Assembly: GCF_000802185.1 (NCBI RefSeq)
Contig: NZ_KN676113.1
Span: 5,092,028 to 5,156,027 of the forward strand
Origin: Belnapia sp. F-4-1
GTDB taxonomy: Bacteria; Pseudomonadota; Alphaproteobacteria; Acetobacterales; Acetobacteraceae
Direction: 5' to 3'
Length of the DNA: 64,000 nucleotides
The notes under the pieces were generated by a model. That model was not told where the DNA came from. It was given only the letters and a program-made list of their open reading frames with translations, and did not search any database. The first letter of the stretch is position 1. Every line of letters starts with the position of its first letter. The position numbers and the translations under genes are program-made. This document shows, in pieces, positions 7,220-15,645 of the stretch.

Positions 7220-8092
7220 ATGCAGAGCCTGAGGATCGGCGACGTCACCATCACCAGCATCATCGAGCGGGACGGGCCCTGGCGGCGGCCGGAGGACATG
7301 TTCCCGGCCTACGACCCGGAGCGGGGCAGGCAATACCTCGCCGGGATGGACCCGGTGGTCTTCGACCCGGCGAGCGGGCGGATGGTCATCACCTACCAGA
7401 CCTTCGTGGTCCGGACGCCGAAGCACACCATCCTCGTCGACACCTGCACCGGCGAGGACAAGGGCTTCCCGCCGCCGATGGACTTCCCGAAGGCGCCGTG
7501 GCTGGAGGGCTTCCGCGCCGAGGGGCTGCGCTTCGAGGACATCGATTACGTCTTCTGCACCCATCTCCACATCGACCATTGCGGCTGGAACACCCGGCTG
7601 GTGAACGGCCGCTGGGTGCCGACCTTCCCGAAGGCCAAGTATGTCTTCCACAAGGGCGAATACGCCGCCTGGGAGGAGGCGACGCGGCGCGGCGCCAGCC
7701 CGCCCGGTCAGGTCTGGCGGATGAACTGCGAGCCCGTGGTCGAGGCCGGCCAGGCGCTGCTCGTCGATGACGACTTCGCCCTCGACGACTGCATCCATCT
7801 CTCGCCGACGCCGGGCCATTCGCCCTGCCATTGCTGCGTGAACATCACCTCGGGCGGCCAGCGCGCCGTCGTCACCGGCGACCTGATGCACCACGCGCTG
7901 CAGATCCGCGAGCCGGCCTGGTCGACCATCTTCGACTGGAACGCCGAGCAGGGCATCGCCTCCCGCCGCGGCTTCCTCGCCGAGGTGGCGGATACGCCGA
8001 CCGTGGTGCTGCCGATCCACTTCCCCGGCCGCACCGCCGGGCGGGTGACGGCGGCGGCCGACGGCTTCCACTACAACTTCCTCAAGGAGTAA
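7220..8092 (+). CDS. MBL-fold metallo-hydrolase
   Basis: 290 aa metallo-beta-lactamase fold. The zinc motif HLHIDHCGW (HxHxDH) is present, with further ligands in PGHSPCH and in VVTGDLMHH; LPIHFPG is the last histidine region. The ATG at 7220 is preceded by GAGGGGAG and gives the N-terminus MQSLRIGDVTITSI, typical of the lactonase-like MBL subgroup (AiiA/AttM-like or aryl-hydrolase-like). No signal peptide, so cytosolic. It sits 13 bp after the GST and 4 bp before the AhpD-like gene, so the three are probably one transcript. Quorum-quenching lactonase is one possibility; general ester or lactone hydrolysis is as likely. Confidence 0.85.
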   Translation: MQSLRIGDVTITSIIERDGPWRRPEDMFPAYDPERGRQYLAGMDPVVFDPASGRMVITYQTFVVRTPKHTILVDTCTGEDKGFPPPMDFPKAPWLEGFRAEGLRFEDIDYVFCTHLHIDHCGWNTRLVNGRWVPTFPKAKYVFHKGEYAAWEEATRRGASPPGQVWRMNCEPVVEAGQALLVDDDFALDDCIHLSPTPGHSPCHCCVNITSGGQRAVVTGDLMHHALQIREPAWSTIFDWNAEQGIASRRGFLAEVADTPTVVLPIHFPGRTAGRVTAAADGFHYNFLKE

Positions 8093-8096
8093 GCGC

Positions 8097-8645
8097 ATGG
8101 CCCGCCTGCCCTATCTGGAGAAGGCCGACCTCGCGCCCGACGACCAGGCGCTGCTCGCCCGCGACATCAACCTGCACAAGATCCTGGCGCACAACCCGGC
8201 GGCGGCGCGGGCCTTCGGCACGCTCGGGCAGTACCTGCGGCACGGCACGACGCTCGATGCCCGGCTGCGGGAGCTGGTGATCCTGCAGATCGGCTGGCAG
8301 GCGCGCTCGCCCTACGAGTGGTCGCACCACATCAAGATCGGCTACGACTTCGGCGTCACCGATGCCGACATCAGGGGGCTGATCGCCGAGAGCCGGGGCG
8401 AGGACTCGGCGCTGGAGCCGCTGGCGCGGCTCTGCCTGCGGGCGGCGCGCGAGCTGTATGACGGCGCCATCGCCCCCGCCAGCTTCGCCGAGCTGGCGGG
8501 GCAGCTCGATCCCGCCAGCCTCACCGACATGGTGATGACGGCGAGCTTCTACTGCGCGGTGGTGCGGCTGCTCGCCAGCTTCGAGATCGATGTGGAGGAG
8601 AGCTACCAGCCGTATCTGGAGGCCTTCCCGCTTCCGGCCGGCTGA
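8097..8645 (+). CDS. Carboxymuconolactone decarboxylase (AhpD-like) family protein
   Basis: 182 aa alpha-helical protein. The core LDARLRELVILQIGWQARSPYEWSHH-type segment (residues ~52-78) is the CMD/AhpD signature, but the CxxC disulfide-reductase motif of AhpD is replaced (SPYEWSHH). The protein is therefore unlikely to act as an alkylhydroperoxidase; a decarboxylase or lactonase-like role in aromatic or lactone catabolism is more plausible. It begins 4 bp after the MBL hydrolase stop, so translation is coupled or nearly so. The precise substrate is not recognisable. Confidence 0.82.
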   Translation: MARLPYLEKADLAPDDQALLARDINLHKILAHNPAAARAFGTLGQYLRHGTTLDARLRELVILQIGWQARSPYEWSHHIKIGYDFGVTDADIRGLIAESRGEDSALEPLARLCLRAARELYDGAIAPASFAELAGQLDPASLTDMVMTASFYCAVVRLLASFEIDVEESYQPYLEAFPLPAG

Positions 8646-8680
8646 GGCGCCATCTACCCCCTGGGCAACCGCCCCCCTGT

Positions 8681-8702
8681 CATGGGATGACCATGGGATA
8701 AC
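8681..8702 (+). repeat. Tandem 11-bp repeat before the aminotransferase
   Basis: CATGGGATGAC is followed at once by CATGGGATAAC (one mismatch). The pair lies 24 bp before the aminotransferase ATG, in the short spacer after the AhpD-like gene. Tandem 11-mers place two copies on the same helical face, so a regulator site is conceivable, but the tract may be accidental. Confidence 0.3.
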
Positions 8703-8726
8703 ATCATCTTGGGGGATCAGGACGCC

Positions 8727-9920
8727 ATGAGCGCCACGCAGCCTGCCCGGAAGCCCCGCGGCCGCCAGTTCTTCGCCAATCCCGGCCCGACCAACATCCC
8801 GGATTCCGTGCTGCTGGCCGGGGCGCATCAGACCGTCGACTTCAACGACCCGAATTTCATCGAGGTCTACACTGCCTGCATCGACGGGCTGAAGCGCGTC
8901 CTCAAGACGACGCAGAACATCTTCCTCTACACCGGCTCGGGCCATGCGGCCTGGGAAGCCTGCCTCGTCAACCTGCTCTCGCCGGGCGACACGGTGCTGA
9001 TCGTCGAGAGCGGCTACTTCTCCGAGTCCTGGGCGAAGATGGCCGGCGACCTCGGCCTCGAGGTGCAGACCGTGGCGGCCGACTGGCGCCGCGGCGCCGA
9101 CCCGGCGGCGGTGCAGGCGGCGCTGGCCGCCGACCGCGACCACCGCGTCAAGGCCGTCTGCGTCGTCCACAACGAGACGGCGACGGGCATGACGCTGCCG
9201 GTGCAGGAGATCCGCGCCGCCATCGACGCCGCCGGGCACCCGGCGCTGCTGCTGGCCGACACCATCTCCTCCCTCGGCTCGCTCGACTTCCGCATGGATG
9301 AGTGGGGCGTCGATGCCTCGGTCGGCGGCAGCCAGAAGGGGCTGATGCTGCATACGGGCATGAGCTTCAACGGCGTCTCCGCCAAGGCAATGGAGGCGCA
9401 CAAAGCCTCGCGCCTGCCGAAGCACTACTTCAACTGGACCAACATGCTGGCCCGGCCGCACAAGAGCTTCGTCGGCACGGTGCCCGTCAGCTTCTTCTAC
9501 GCCTTGCAGGAGAGCCTCCGCCTGATCGAGCAGGAGGAGGGGCTGGAGAACGTCTTCGCCCGTCACCACCGCCTTGCAGGGGCGGTGCGGGCGGCGGTGC
9601 AGCACTGGTCGGGCAACAACGGGCCGCAGCTCTTCTGCCTGAACCCCGCCCGCTACTCCGACAGCGTGACGGCCATCCTGATGCCGGAAGGCTTCAATGC
9701 CGACGACCTGCGCGGCGTGGCGCTGAAGCGCTTCAACGTCTCGCTCGGCGGCGGGCTCGGCCCGCTCGGCGGGAAGGTGTTTCGCATCGGCCATCTCGGC
9801 GACCTGAACGAGCCAATGATCCTCGGCACGCTCTCGACGGTCGAGCTGGCGATGCGGGTGGCCGGCGTGCCGCATGCGCCGGGCGGCGTGGATGCGGCGA
9901 TCGCGGCGCTGGCGGAATAG
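8727..9920 (+). CDS. Class V PLP-dependent aminotransferase (serine/alanine-glyoxylate type)
   Basis: 397 aa fold-type I PLP enzyme related to serine-glyoxylate and alanine-glyoxylate aminotransferases. Visible are ANPGPTNIP near the N-terminus, GSGHAAWEA (PLP phosphate loop), HNETATGM, LLADTISSLGS with the PLP-nitrogen aspartate (D178), and GGSQKGLM with the Schiff-base lysine K204. The ATG at 8727 has GGGGGA about ten bases upstream; an in-frame TTG at 8709 would overlap that site. Reaction: transfer of an amino group to glyoxylate or pyruvate, with a role in glyoxylate or photorespiratory-like metabolism by homology. Exact donor unknown. Confidence 0.87.
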   Translation: MSATQPARKPRGRQFFANPGPTNIPDSVLLAGAHQTVDFNDPNFIEVYTACIDGLKRVLKTTQNIFLYTGSGHAAWEACLVNLLSPGDTVLIVESGYFSESWAKMAGDLGLEVQTVAADWRRGADPAAVQAALAADRDHRVKAVCVVHNETATGMTLPVQEIRAAIDAAGHPALLLADTISSLGSLDFRMDEWGVDASVGGSQKGLMLHTGMSFNGVSAKAMEAHKASRLPKHYFNWTNMLARPHKSFVGTVPVSFFYALQESLRLIEQEEGLENVFARHHRLAGAVRAAVQHWSGNNGPQLFCLNPARYSDSVTAILMPEGFNADDLRGVALKRFNVSLGGGLGPLGGKVFRIGHLGDLNEPMILGTLSTVELAMRVAGVPHAPGGVDAAIAALAE

Positions 9921-10007
9921 GCCCCGCCCCCCGCCTGCGGCCGGGCCGCGGGCGGGACGCCGCTTTTTCGCTGGCCGAGCCAGCCATCCCAGCTTATTCA
10001 CAGCAAC

Positions 10008-10727
10008 GTGACTATGATGCTGGGGACCGATCCGGTGCGGCAGGCGGCGAAGCAAACGATCCGGCGCCGCGTGACGCGGCTGCTGCAGCCGGTGGCAGCC
10101 CCCGTGCTGTCCGCCGCCATCCTCGTGCATGCCTGCATCGCCCTCTCCACCTCGCGCCGGTGGGAGCTGCACACCTACGAGGTCCTGCAGTCGATCTCGG
10201 CGGCGACTCAGACCCTGGACGAGGCGGTGCGGCGGCAGCAGAACTACATCCTCACCGGCGACCGCAGCGCCCTCGCCCTGCTCTACGTGACCTTCGAGCG
10301 CCTCCACGCCTCCCTCAGCGCCATCGCGCGGCTCACGGCCGACAACCCGCGCCAGCAGGCCAGCATCGCCGAGGGCCGCCCCGTCCTCGACGGCGCCCTG
10401 CGCCTGGTCGCTCAGGGCGTCGCCCGCCGCCATGCGGGCGAGGTGGACCGGGAGGAGGCGGGCACCCTCTGGGCCAGGCTCGATGCCGAGGTCGCCCAGG
10501 TGAAGCTGGTTTTCGACCGCCTTGCGGACGAGGAACACGCCCTGCTGCTGGACCGCGCCGAGGCAAGCCGCGATGCCGAATTCGGACTGATCCTCGGCGC
10601 CGTCGCCACCGGCCTGCTGGCCCTGGCCTCGCTCGCCACGGCCATCGGCGAGCTTCGGAAGGAGGACGATGCCGCCGGCCCCATCGCCACCGCGCAAACG
10701 CCCTCGGTGGAAGCCCCCGGGGCCTAA
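10008..10727 (+). CDS. CHASE3-like membrane sensor protein lacking any output domain
   Basis: 239 aa with two predicted membrane helices, residues ~28-48 (LLQPVAAPVLSAAILVHACIAL) and ~193-213 (LGAVATGLLALASLATAI). The periplasmic helical region between them has the CHASE3 features ATQTLDEAVRRQQNYILTGD and TADNPRQQASI. CHASE3 domains normally sit in front of a histidine kinase, GGDEF or MCP domain; here only about 25 unstructured residues follow the second helix. The 137 bp after the stop contain no kinase fragment in any frame that I can see. It could act as a partner sensor or be a truncated relic. Start is GTG 10008, or ATG 10014/10017. Confidence 0.7.
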   Translation: MTMMLGTDPVRQAAKQTIRRRVTRLLQPVAAPVLSAAILVHACIALSTSRRWELHTYEVLQSISAATQTLDEAVRRQQNYILTGDRSALALLYVTFERLHASLSAIARLTADNPRQQASIAEGRPVLDGALRLVAQGVARRHAGEVDREEAGTLWARLDAEVAQVKLVFDRLADEEHALLLDRAEASRDAEFGLILGAVATGLLALASLATAIGELRKEDDAAGPIATAQTPSVEAPGA

Positions 10728-10864
10728 GTCGCCGGCCCGGCGACAGCCGAGCGGAAGCGCCCTGGAGCAGACGCCGACCGGAGGGAATCATCCGATCGGA
10801 GCGATCGCCCGCCAGGACGACTACCTGGAGCGGCGCGCGCGAGCCGGCGCCAACGGAGCCCGCC

Positions 10865-11962
10865 TCAGCGCAGCACGAAGTCCCGCATCACCTCCGGCCT
10901 GAAGGCAAGGCCGTGCCCGGGCGTTTCCGGCGCATGGATCATCCCCGCCTCGATCCGCGGATGCTCGACCCAGAGGTCGTCGAGCAGCCCCATCTGCTCC
11001 GCCCAGGCCGCGTTCGGGATGCTGGCCAGCAGGTGGACGTTCAGCTCCGGGAAGAGATGCGGCGCGATCGTCATCCCCCAAGTGTCGGCGACGGTTGCGA
11101 TCTTGCGCAGCTCGGTCAGCCCGCCGCGCATCGGATCGGGCTGCAGGATCGGAAGTTTGGGATTCTCCAGCACGGGCTTGAGGTCGGCCCGGCCGAAATG
11201 CGTCTCGCCGCCGACCACCCGCGTCGTCAGCGCCTCGGCGCAGCGGAGATAGCCGGCGAAGTCGTCCGGCAGCACCGGCTCCTCGATCCAGTAGGGGTCG
11301 TACTCCTCGAAGGCGCGGCCGGCGATGATCGCCTGGTCCGCCGTCCAGCCCATATTGATGTCGATCATGATCTCGACGTCGGGCCCGACCGCGTCGCGTA
11401 CCATCCGCAGGTTTCGCACGTCCTGCCGCCAGTCGCCGATATGGGCGGCCTGCATCTTGATGGCCTTGTAGCCGCCCTCCACGAAATGCCGCGCCTTTGC
11501 CGCCATCCCCTCGCCGAGCGAGCCGCGGAAGCAGCCGCTGCCGTAGACGGGGATGGTGCTTCGCACATGGCCCCAGAGCCGGTGCAGCGGCAGGCCGGCC
11601 GACTTGCCGAGGATGTCCCAGAGCGCGATGTCGATGGCCGACTGCGCCATCATCGTCACGCCGCCGCGCCCGCCGGTGACGCTCATCCGCCAGAGATCCT
11701 GCCAGATGCCCTCGACCTCCGTCGCGCTGCGGCCGATCACGCGCGGCGCCATCGCCTCCTCGATGCAGAGGCCGATGGTGCGTTGCAGGGGCAGCGTCAG
11801 CAGGTGCAGGTAGCCCATCCCGGTGATGCCGGATGCGGTCTCGACCTCGACCACCACCAGGTCCCGCATCGGCCCGAGCGGATGCCCGGCCAGCCAGGGG
11901 TCCTCCGGCCAGGGCAGGCGCAGCAGGGTCGTCCGCAGGGCGCGGATGGTCAGGTCGTTCAA
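10865..11962 (-). CDS. Mandelate racemase/muconate lactonizing enzyme family protein
   Basis: 365 aa enolase-superfamily enzyme, which abstracts the alpha-proton of a carboxylate bound to Mg2+. The KAIKMQ motif carries the KxK-type base. Metal ligands are D in EIMIDINMGW, E in WIEEP and E in VGGETH, and IAPHLFPEL carries the opposing histidine. These suggest acid-sugar dehydratase or racemase chemistry. The start is TTG 11962, directly behind GGGAGGAA, overlapping the stop of the MFS gene (TTGA), so the two are translationally coupled. The transporter probably imports the substrate. Which acid sugar is used cannot be decided from sequence. Confidence 0.87.
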   Translation of the reverse strand: MNDLTIRALRTTLLRLPWPEDPWLAGHPLGPMRDLVVVEVETASGITGMGYLHLLTLPLQRTIGLCIEEAMAPRVIGRSATEVEGIWQDLWRMSVTGGRGGVTMMAQSAIDIALWDILGKSAGLPLHRLWGHVRSTIPVYGSGCFRGSLGEGMAAKARHFVEGGYKAIKMQAAHIGDWRQDVRNLRMVRDAVGPDVEIMIDINMGWTADQAIIAGRAFEEYDPYWIEEPVLPDDFAGYLRCAEALTTRVVGGETHFGRADLKPVLENPKLPILQPDPMRGGLTELRKIATVADTWGMTIAPHLFPELNVHLLASIPNAAWAEQMGLLDDLWVEHPRIEAGMIHAPETPGHGLAFRPEVMRDFVLR

Positions 11963-13185
11963 GGTCGTTCCTCCCCGTTCGGGATGTGCCGCCAAAGCCT
12001 GCGCGTCAGCAGCAGCGCCAGCAACCCCTCCGCCCCGCTGATCGCCGCCGCCACCGGCGCGCCCAGCCAGTCGGCCAGCAGGCCGATATGGACGAAGCCG
12101 ACCGGCCCGATGCCGATGCAGACCGAGAGCAGGCCGAGCACGCGGCTGCGCAGCGCGATCGGCGCCAGCCGGTAGACCAGCGTCGCCTGCATGATGCTGA
12201 ACCCCGCCTGGCCGAAGCCGGTCAGCAGCAGCGCCGCCCCGGCCGCCCAGGGGTGCGGCGCCAGCGCGAAGAGCATCTGCATCAGGAAGAACATCGTGAT
12301 GCCGCCGAGATAGCACCGCCCATAGACCGGCGGCCGCACCCAGGCGGCGACGGCGAGCGCGCCGAGGAAGGCGCCGACGCCGTCCATGCTGGCGAGCACG
12401 CCGACCGCCTCCGGCCCGAGTTGCAGGCGGTCGGCCGCCACCACCGGGATCAGGCTGGTGAAGGGCCAGCCGAAGATGTTGAAGATGACGGTGACGAGCA
12501 GCGTGCCGGACAGCCGCGGGTCGGCCCGCACCGCCGCCAGCCCCTCGCGGATGCGGGCGCCGACGCCGGTTCCGTCCGCGGCGCGGACGCCGCTGCGGTA
12601 GCGGAGCCGCAGCATCGCCACCACCGCCAGCCCATACAGCCCGACCGAGACGATGAAGGTCCCGCTGATGCCGACTGCGGCGAAGATCAGCCCGGAGAGC
12701 GTCGGCCCCAGCATGCGGCTGGCATTGTTGCTGCCGACATCGGCCGACATGGCGGCGCCCATCCGCGCCGCGCCCGCCACCTCGCCCACCATCACGCGCC
12801 GCACCGGGTTGTCGGCCGCCCAGGAGAGGCCGTTGATGAAGCTGGCCACGGCGAGGTGCCAGACCTCCAGCATCCCGGCCAGGGCCAGCAGGGCAAGCGC
12901 CAGCGAGGTCACCAGGCTGACGAGGACGATGCCGAGCAGCGCCGTCCAGGCCTCGACCCGTTCCGCCACCGCGCCGAGCACGGCACCGAACAGGCCCATC
13001 GGCAGGACGCGCAACATCCCCAGCATCGAGACGAGGAAGGCGGAGCCGGTGGCCTGCCAGGCGAAGAGCGCGACGGCCAGCGTCTCCAGCCAGCGAACCA
13101 GGAAGATGACGAGCCCGACGAACCAGAGTCGGCGGAAGTCCGGCATGGCGAAGAGCTGCGGCTCTCCCGCCGCGGATGCGGTCAC
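11959..13185 (-). CDS. MFS transporter
   Basis: 408 aa, about twelve hydrophobic helices. The cytosolic end begins AMPDFRRLWFVGLVIFLVRW and there is an MFS-like VGEVAGAARMGAAMSAD loop. The family resembles MFS_3/enterobactin-exporter-like (EntS) carriers, so export is possible, but coupling to the enolase-superfamily gene favours uptake of its substrate. The start GTG 13185 is chosen for the GGGAGGAA ribosome site ten bases upstream and a normal N-terminal length; a much longer reading frame upstream is hydrophilic Arg-rich translation with no membrane character. A 176 bp divergent region separates it from the next gene. Confidence 0.83.
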   Translation of the reverse strand: MTASAAGEPQLFAMPDFRRLWFVGLVIFLVRWLETLAVALFAWQATGSAFLVSMLGMLRVLPMGLFGAVLGAVAERVEAWTALLGIVLVSLVTSLALALLALAGMLEVWHLAVASFINGLSWAADNPVRRVMVGEVAGAARMGAAMSADVGSNNASRMLGPTLSGLIFAAVGISGTFIVSVGLYGLAVVAMLRLRYRSGVRAADGTGVGARIREGLAAVRADPRLSGTLLVTVIFNIFGWPFTSLIPVVAADRLQLGPEAVGVLASMDGVGAFLGALAVAAWVRPPVYGRCYLGGITMFFLMQMLFALAPHPWAAGAALLLTGFGQAGFSIMQATLVYRLAPIALRSRVLGLLSVCIGIGPVGFVHIGLLADWLGAPVAAAISGAEGLLALLLTRRLWRHIPNGEERP

Positions 13186-13361
13186 GCGGATCGATTCCTC
13201 CCGGCGCTTTCCCGCATGGTGGCGCGGCCACGCCGCGCTGGCCAGACGCCTCGGCTGCATTGGCGTAATCCGGCCGTCAGGGAACAGGGAGGAGCCCCGG
13301 CCGTTGGTGCGGTCGCAGGCCCGGCGAGCGCGGGCCGGGCACCCTGATTCGGGAGAGAGCT

Positions 13362-14357
13362 TTGCACGTCGACAAGCCCAGCCGCATTCATGGCTGGCTG
13401 GCGCACTCCTTGCGCCCTGCCCTTCATTTTGCGGCCGACCGGATTCCCTGGCTTGACCGCCTGCGCGTGAAGCGGCGCCTGCGTAGGGCGCTGCGCGCCT
13501 CGCTCGGCTACGAGCCCGATTTCCGTCACCCACGGACCTTCAACGAGCGCATCGCCCACAAGATCCTGAACGACCGCAACCCGCTGATCCCGCTGACCCT
13601 CGACAAGGTGCGGGTGCGCGATTGGGTGGCGGAGCGCATCAGCCCGGACTACCTCGTGCCGCTGCTCGGCATCTGGGAGCGGGCGCGGGACATCCCCTGG
13701 GACGACCTGCCCGGCAGCTTCGTTGCCAAGACCAACCACGGCAGCGCCTACAACCTGATCGTGCCCGACAAGGCGAAGCAGGACCGTGCCGAGGCCATCC
13801 GCACTCTCGATGGCTGGATGGCCGAGAATTACTATGAGCGCGCACGGGAATGGGGCTACCGGGACATCCCGCGCCGCATCTTGATCGAGGAGTTCCTGCA
13901 CGGCCGCGACGGCGGCGTGCCCGAGGACTACAAGCTCTTCTGCTTCGGCGGCCAGCCCAGGCTGCTGAAGGTGATCCATGGTCGGTTCACCCCGGCCGAC
14001 CGGCATTTCTACTACGACCCGCAGACGCTGGAGCCGCTCGACCTCGGCGCCTTCCACCCGGCCGATTTCCCCAGTGACCCGCCTCCGCCGCCCGAAGCGC
14101 GTGGGCTCTGCGACCTTGCCGCCCGGCTCGCCGCGCCCTTCGATGCCGTCCGCGTCGATTTCTACCTGATCGACGGGCGCCCCTACTTCGGCGAGCTGAC
14201 GCATTATACCGGCGCCGCCTCGATTTCGCTGGGCTCCTACGAGAAGGATCTCAGGGTAGGCGAGATGTGGGCCGAGGGGCTGCGCCAGCGGGACAGAGCC
14301 AAGGCCGCCGCGCCGGGCCGGTTGCGCAGGCCCACCGAATATCCCGCGCCGGGCTGA
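13362..14357 (+). CDS. TupA-like ATP-grasp protein (surface polysaccharide or teichuronopeptide-type synthesis)
   Basis: 331 aa ATPgrasp_TupA family. The core FNERIAHKILNDRNPLIPL, LVPLLGIWERARDI, the nucleotide-binding lysine in FVAKTNHGSAYN, and RVDFYLIDGRPYFGELTHY (metal-binding acid/asparagine region) are characteristic. Such genes occur in capsule and LPS loci, often called glycosyltransferases in annotation; they probably ligate an amino acid to a sugar acid. Start is TTG 13362 with GGGAGAGAG upstream. It is isolated from other polysaccharide genes here. A second, clearly related copy with much lower GC lies at 61768-62712. Confidence 0.78.
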   Translation: MHVDKPSRIHGWLAHSLRPALHFAADRIPWLDRLRVKRRLRRALRASLGYEPDFRHPRTFNERIAHKILNDRNPLIPLTLDKVRVRDWVAERISPDYLVPLLGIWERARDIPWDDLPGSFVAKTNHGSAYNLIVPDKAKQDRAEAIRTLDGWMAENYYERAREWGYRDIPRRILIEEFLHGRDGGVPEDYKLFCFGGQPRLLKVIHGRFTPADRHFYYDPQTLEPLDLGAFHPADFPSDPPPPPEARGLCDLAARLAAPFDAVRVDFYLIDGRPYFGELTHYTGAASISLGSYEKDLRVGEMWAEGLRQRDRAKAAAPGRLRRPTEYPAPG

Positions 14358-14408
14358 AGCTCAGCCGAACCGCGCCGGGCGCCGCCTGGAACGTCCTTGC
14401 CACCAGCA

Positions 14409-14427
14409 GCCGGGCCGTCAGCCCGGC
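14409..14427. terminator. Hairpin between convergent genes
   Basis: GCCGGGC-CGTCA-GCCCGGC is a perfect seven-pair stem with a five-base loop. It overlaps the stop codon of the cupin gene on the minus strand and lies 50 bp beyond the TupA-like stop on the plus strand. No T-tract on either side; it may end both transcripts with Rho assistance. Confidence 0.35.
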
Positions 14428-14822
14428 GCCCATCCGGGCGGCGCCATCTCGAATCCCTCGAAGCGGAAGGCCGGGCTGACGGTGCAGCCGACCAGCGTCC
14501 AGGCGCCGAGGCTTCGCGCCGCCTGCCAGCAGCCCGCCGGCACCAGGGCGAAAGGCCGCTCCCCGGCGCCGAGGTCAGGCCCGAGGCCGATCTCCTCGAC
14601 GGCCCTGCCATCAGCCGAGAGGCCGAGCGCCAGGGCCGCGCCGGCATGCCAATGCCAGCCCTCGGCGGCATCGACCCGATGCCAGTGGCTTCGCTCCCCG
14701 GCGGCGAGAAGGTAGAGGATCGAGGTTCCCGCACCGCGCGCGCCATCCCCGGGCGCATCGCGCCAGGTCTCGCGGTAATGCCCGCCCTCGGGATGCGGGC
14801 GGAGGCCAAGCGCGGCGATCAC
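14418..14822 (-). CDS. Cupin domain protein (DUF985/Cupin_5 type)
   Basis: 134 aa single-domain cupin. The N-terminal LGLRPHPEGGHYRETWRDA is the signature of the Cupin_5 family, followed by ILYLLAAGERSHWHRVDAAE with the two cupin metal-type histidines and a C-terminal beta-barrel strand ending in CTVSPAFRFEGFEMA. The function of this family is not firmly established. The start given is GTG 14822. The frame is open further back to a CTG that overlaps the gloB stop (CTGA), and related proteins carry about ten more residues, so the true start may be upstream. It follows gloB and is probably co-transcribed. Confidence 0.8.
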   Translation of the reverse strand: MIAALGLRPHPEGGHYRETWRDAPGDGARGAGTSILYLLAAGERSHWHRVDAAEGWHWHAGAALALGLSADGRAVEEIGLGPDLGAGERPFALVPAGCWQAARSLGAWTLVGCTVSPAFRFEGFEMAPPGWAPG

Positions 14823-14854
14823 CGCCGCAGCCTCCAGCCCCAGGTCGCGGAGGT

Positions 14855-15583
14855 TCAGCGGAAATTATCCTTGCCGGTGCGGATGGCGGCGAGGCGAGCC
14901 ACGTCGTCGGCGCGGAGGAACGGGTTGGCGGCCTTCTCCTCGCCGATGGTTGTCGGCACGGTGGCGCGGCCGGCGGCACGCTCGGCCTTCACCTCGGCGG
15001 CGCGGGCCTGGAGGGCGGCGTTGTCCGGCTCGACGGTGAGGGCGAAGCGGGCGTTGCTCTCGGTGTATTCATGGCCGCAGCAGACGAGCGTCGCCTCCGG
15101 CAGGGCGGCGAGGGCTTCGAGGGAGTAGAACATCTGCGCCGCCGTCCCCTCCAGAAGCCGGCCGCAGCCGAGGGAAAAGAGCGTGTCGCCGCAGAGCAGC
15201 ACGTCGCCCTCGGCGAAATGGAAGGCGATATGGCCGACGGTGTGGCCGGGCGTGTCGATCACCACACCCTTCGTCGCGCCGACCGCCACCGTCTCCCCGG
15301 GCTTGAGGGCGAGGTCGAGGGGCGGCAGGCGGTGGGCATCGGCGGCGGCGCCCACGACCTTGGCGCCGAAGCGGGCGCGGACCTCCTCGACGCCGTCGAT
15401 ATGGTCGCCATGATGGTGGGTCAGAAGGATGAGGTCGCAGCGCCCCCCTGCCGCCTCCAGCGCAGCGATCGCCGGCGCTGCCTCGCCCGGGTCGCAGACG
15501 GCGACGGTCCCGGTCGCCGCGTCGCGGAGCAGCCAGGCGTAATTGTCGGAGAGGCAGGGAATCGCAGTGGCCGAGACCGGCAT
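14855..15583 (-). CDS. gloB: Hydroxyacylglutathione hydrolase (glyoxalase II)
   Basis: 242 aa MBL-fold enzyme hydrolysing S-D-lactoylglutathione to D-lactate and glutathione, the second step of methylglyoxal detoxification. The metal motif THHHGDH is at residues 55-61, followed by TPGHTVGH, FCGDTLFS-type (CGDTLFSLGCGRLLEG) and CCGHEYTESNARFA, all canonical. The C-terminal substrate domain ends in NPFLRADD. The ATG at 15583 is preceded by AAGGAGG. A methyltransferase starts 62 bp away on the opposite strand, an arrangement frequently seen in alphaproteobacteria. Confidence 0.94.
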   Translation of the reverse strand: MPVSATAIPCLSDNYAWLLRDAATGTVAVCDPGEAAPAIAALEAAGGRCDLILLTHHHGDHIDGVEEVRARFGAKVVGAAADAHRLPPLDLALKPGETVAVGATKGVVIDTPGHTVGHIAFHFAEGDVLLCGDTLFSLGCGRLLEGTAAQMFYSLEALAALPEATLVCCGHEYTESNARFALTVEPDNAALQARAAEVKAERAAGRATVPTTIGEEKAANPFLRADDVARLAAIRTGKDNFR

Positions 15584-15645
15584 GGCGGGGACCTCCTTCA
15601 CGCTGCCCCGTGAACTCCGGGGCCGATTCGTCCTATATCCTCCCC

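Noticed and set aside
8082-10697. 871-codon minus-strand frame opposite the AhpD-like, aminotransferase and CHASE3 genes
   Set aside because: Low-complexity Gly/Arg/His translation with no domain; the plus strand carries three recognisable genes over the same bases.
13186-13533. N-terminal extension of the MFS transporter from 13533
   Set aside because: It overlaps the TupA-like gene, is hydrophilic and Arg-rich, and a good ribosome site precedes GTG 13185.
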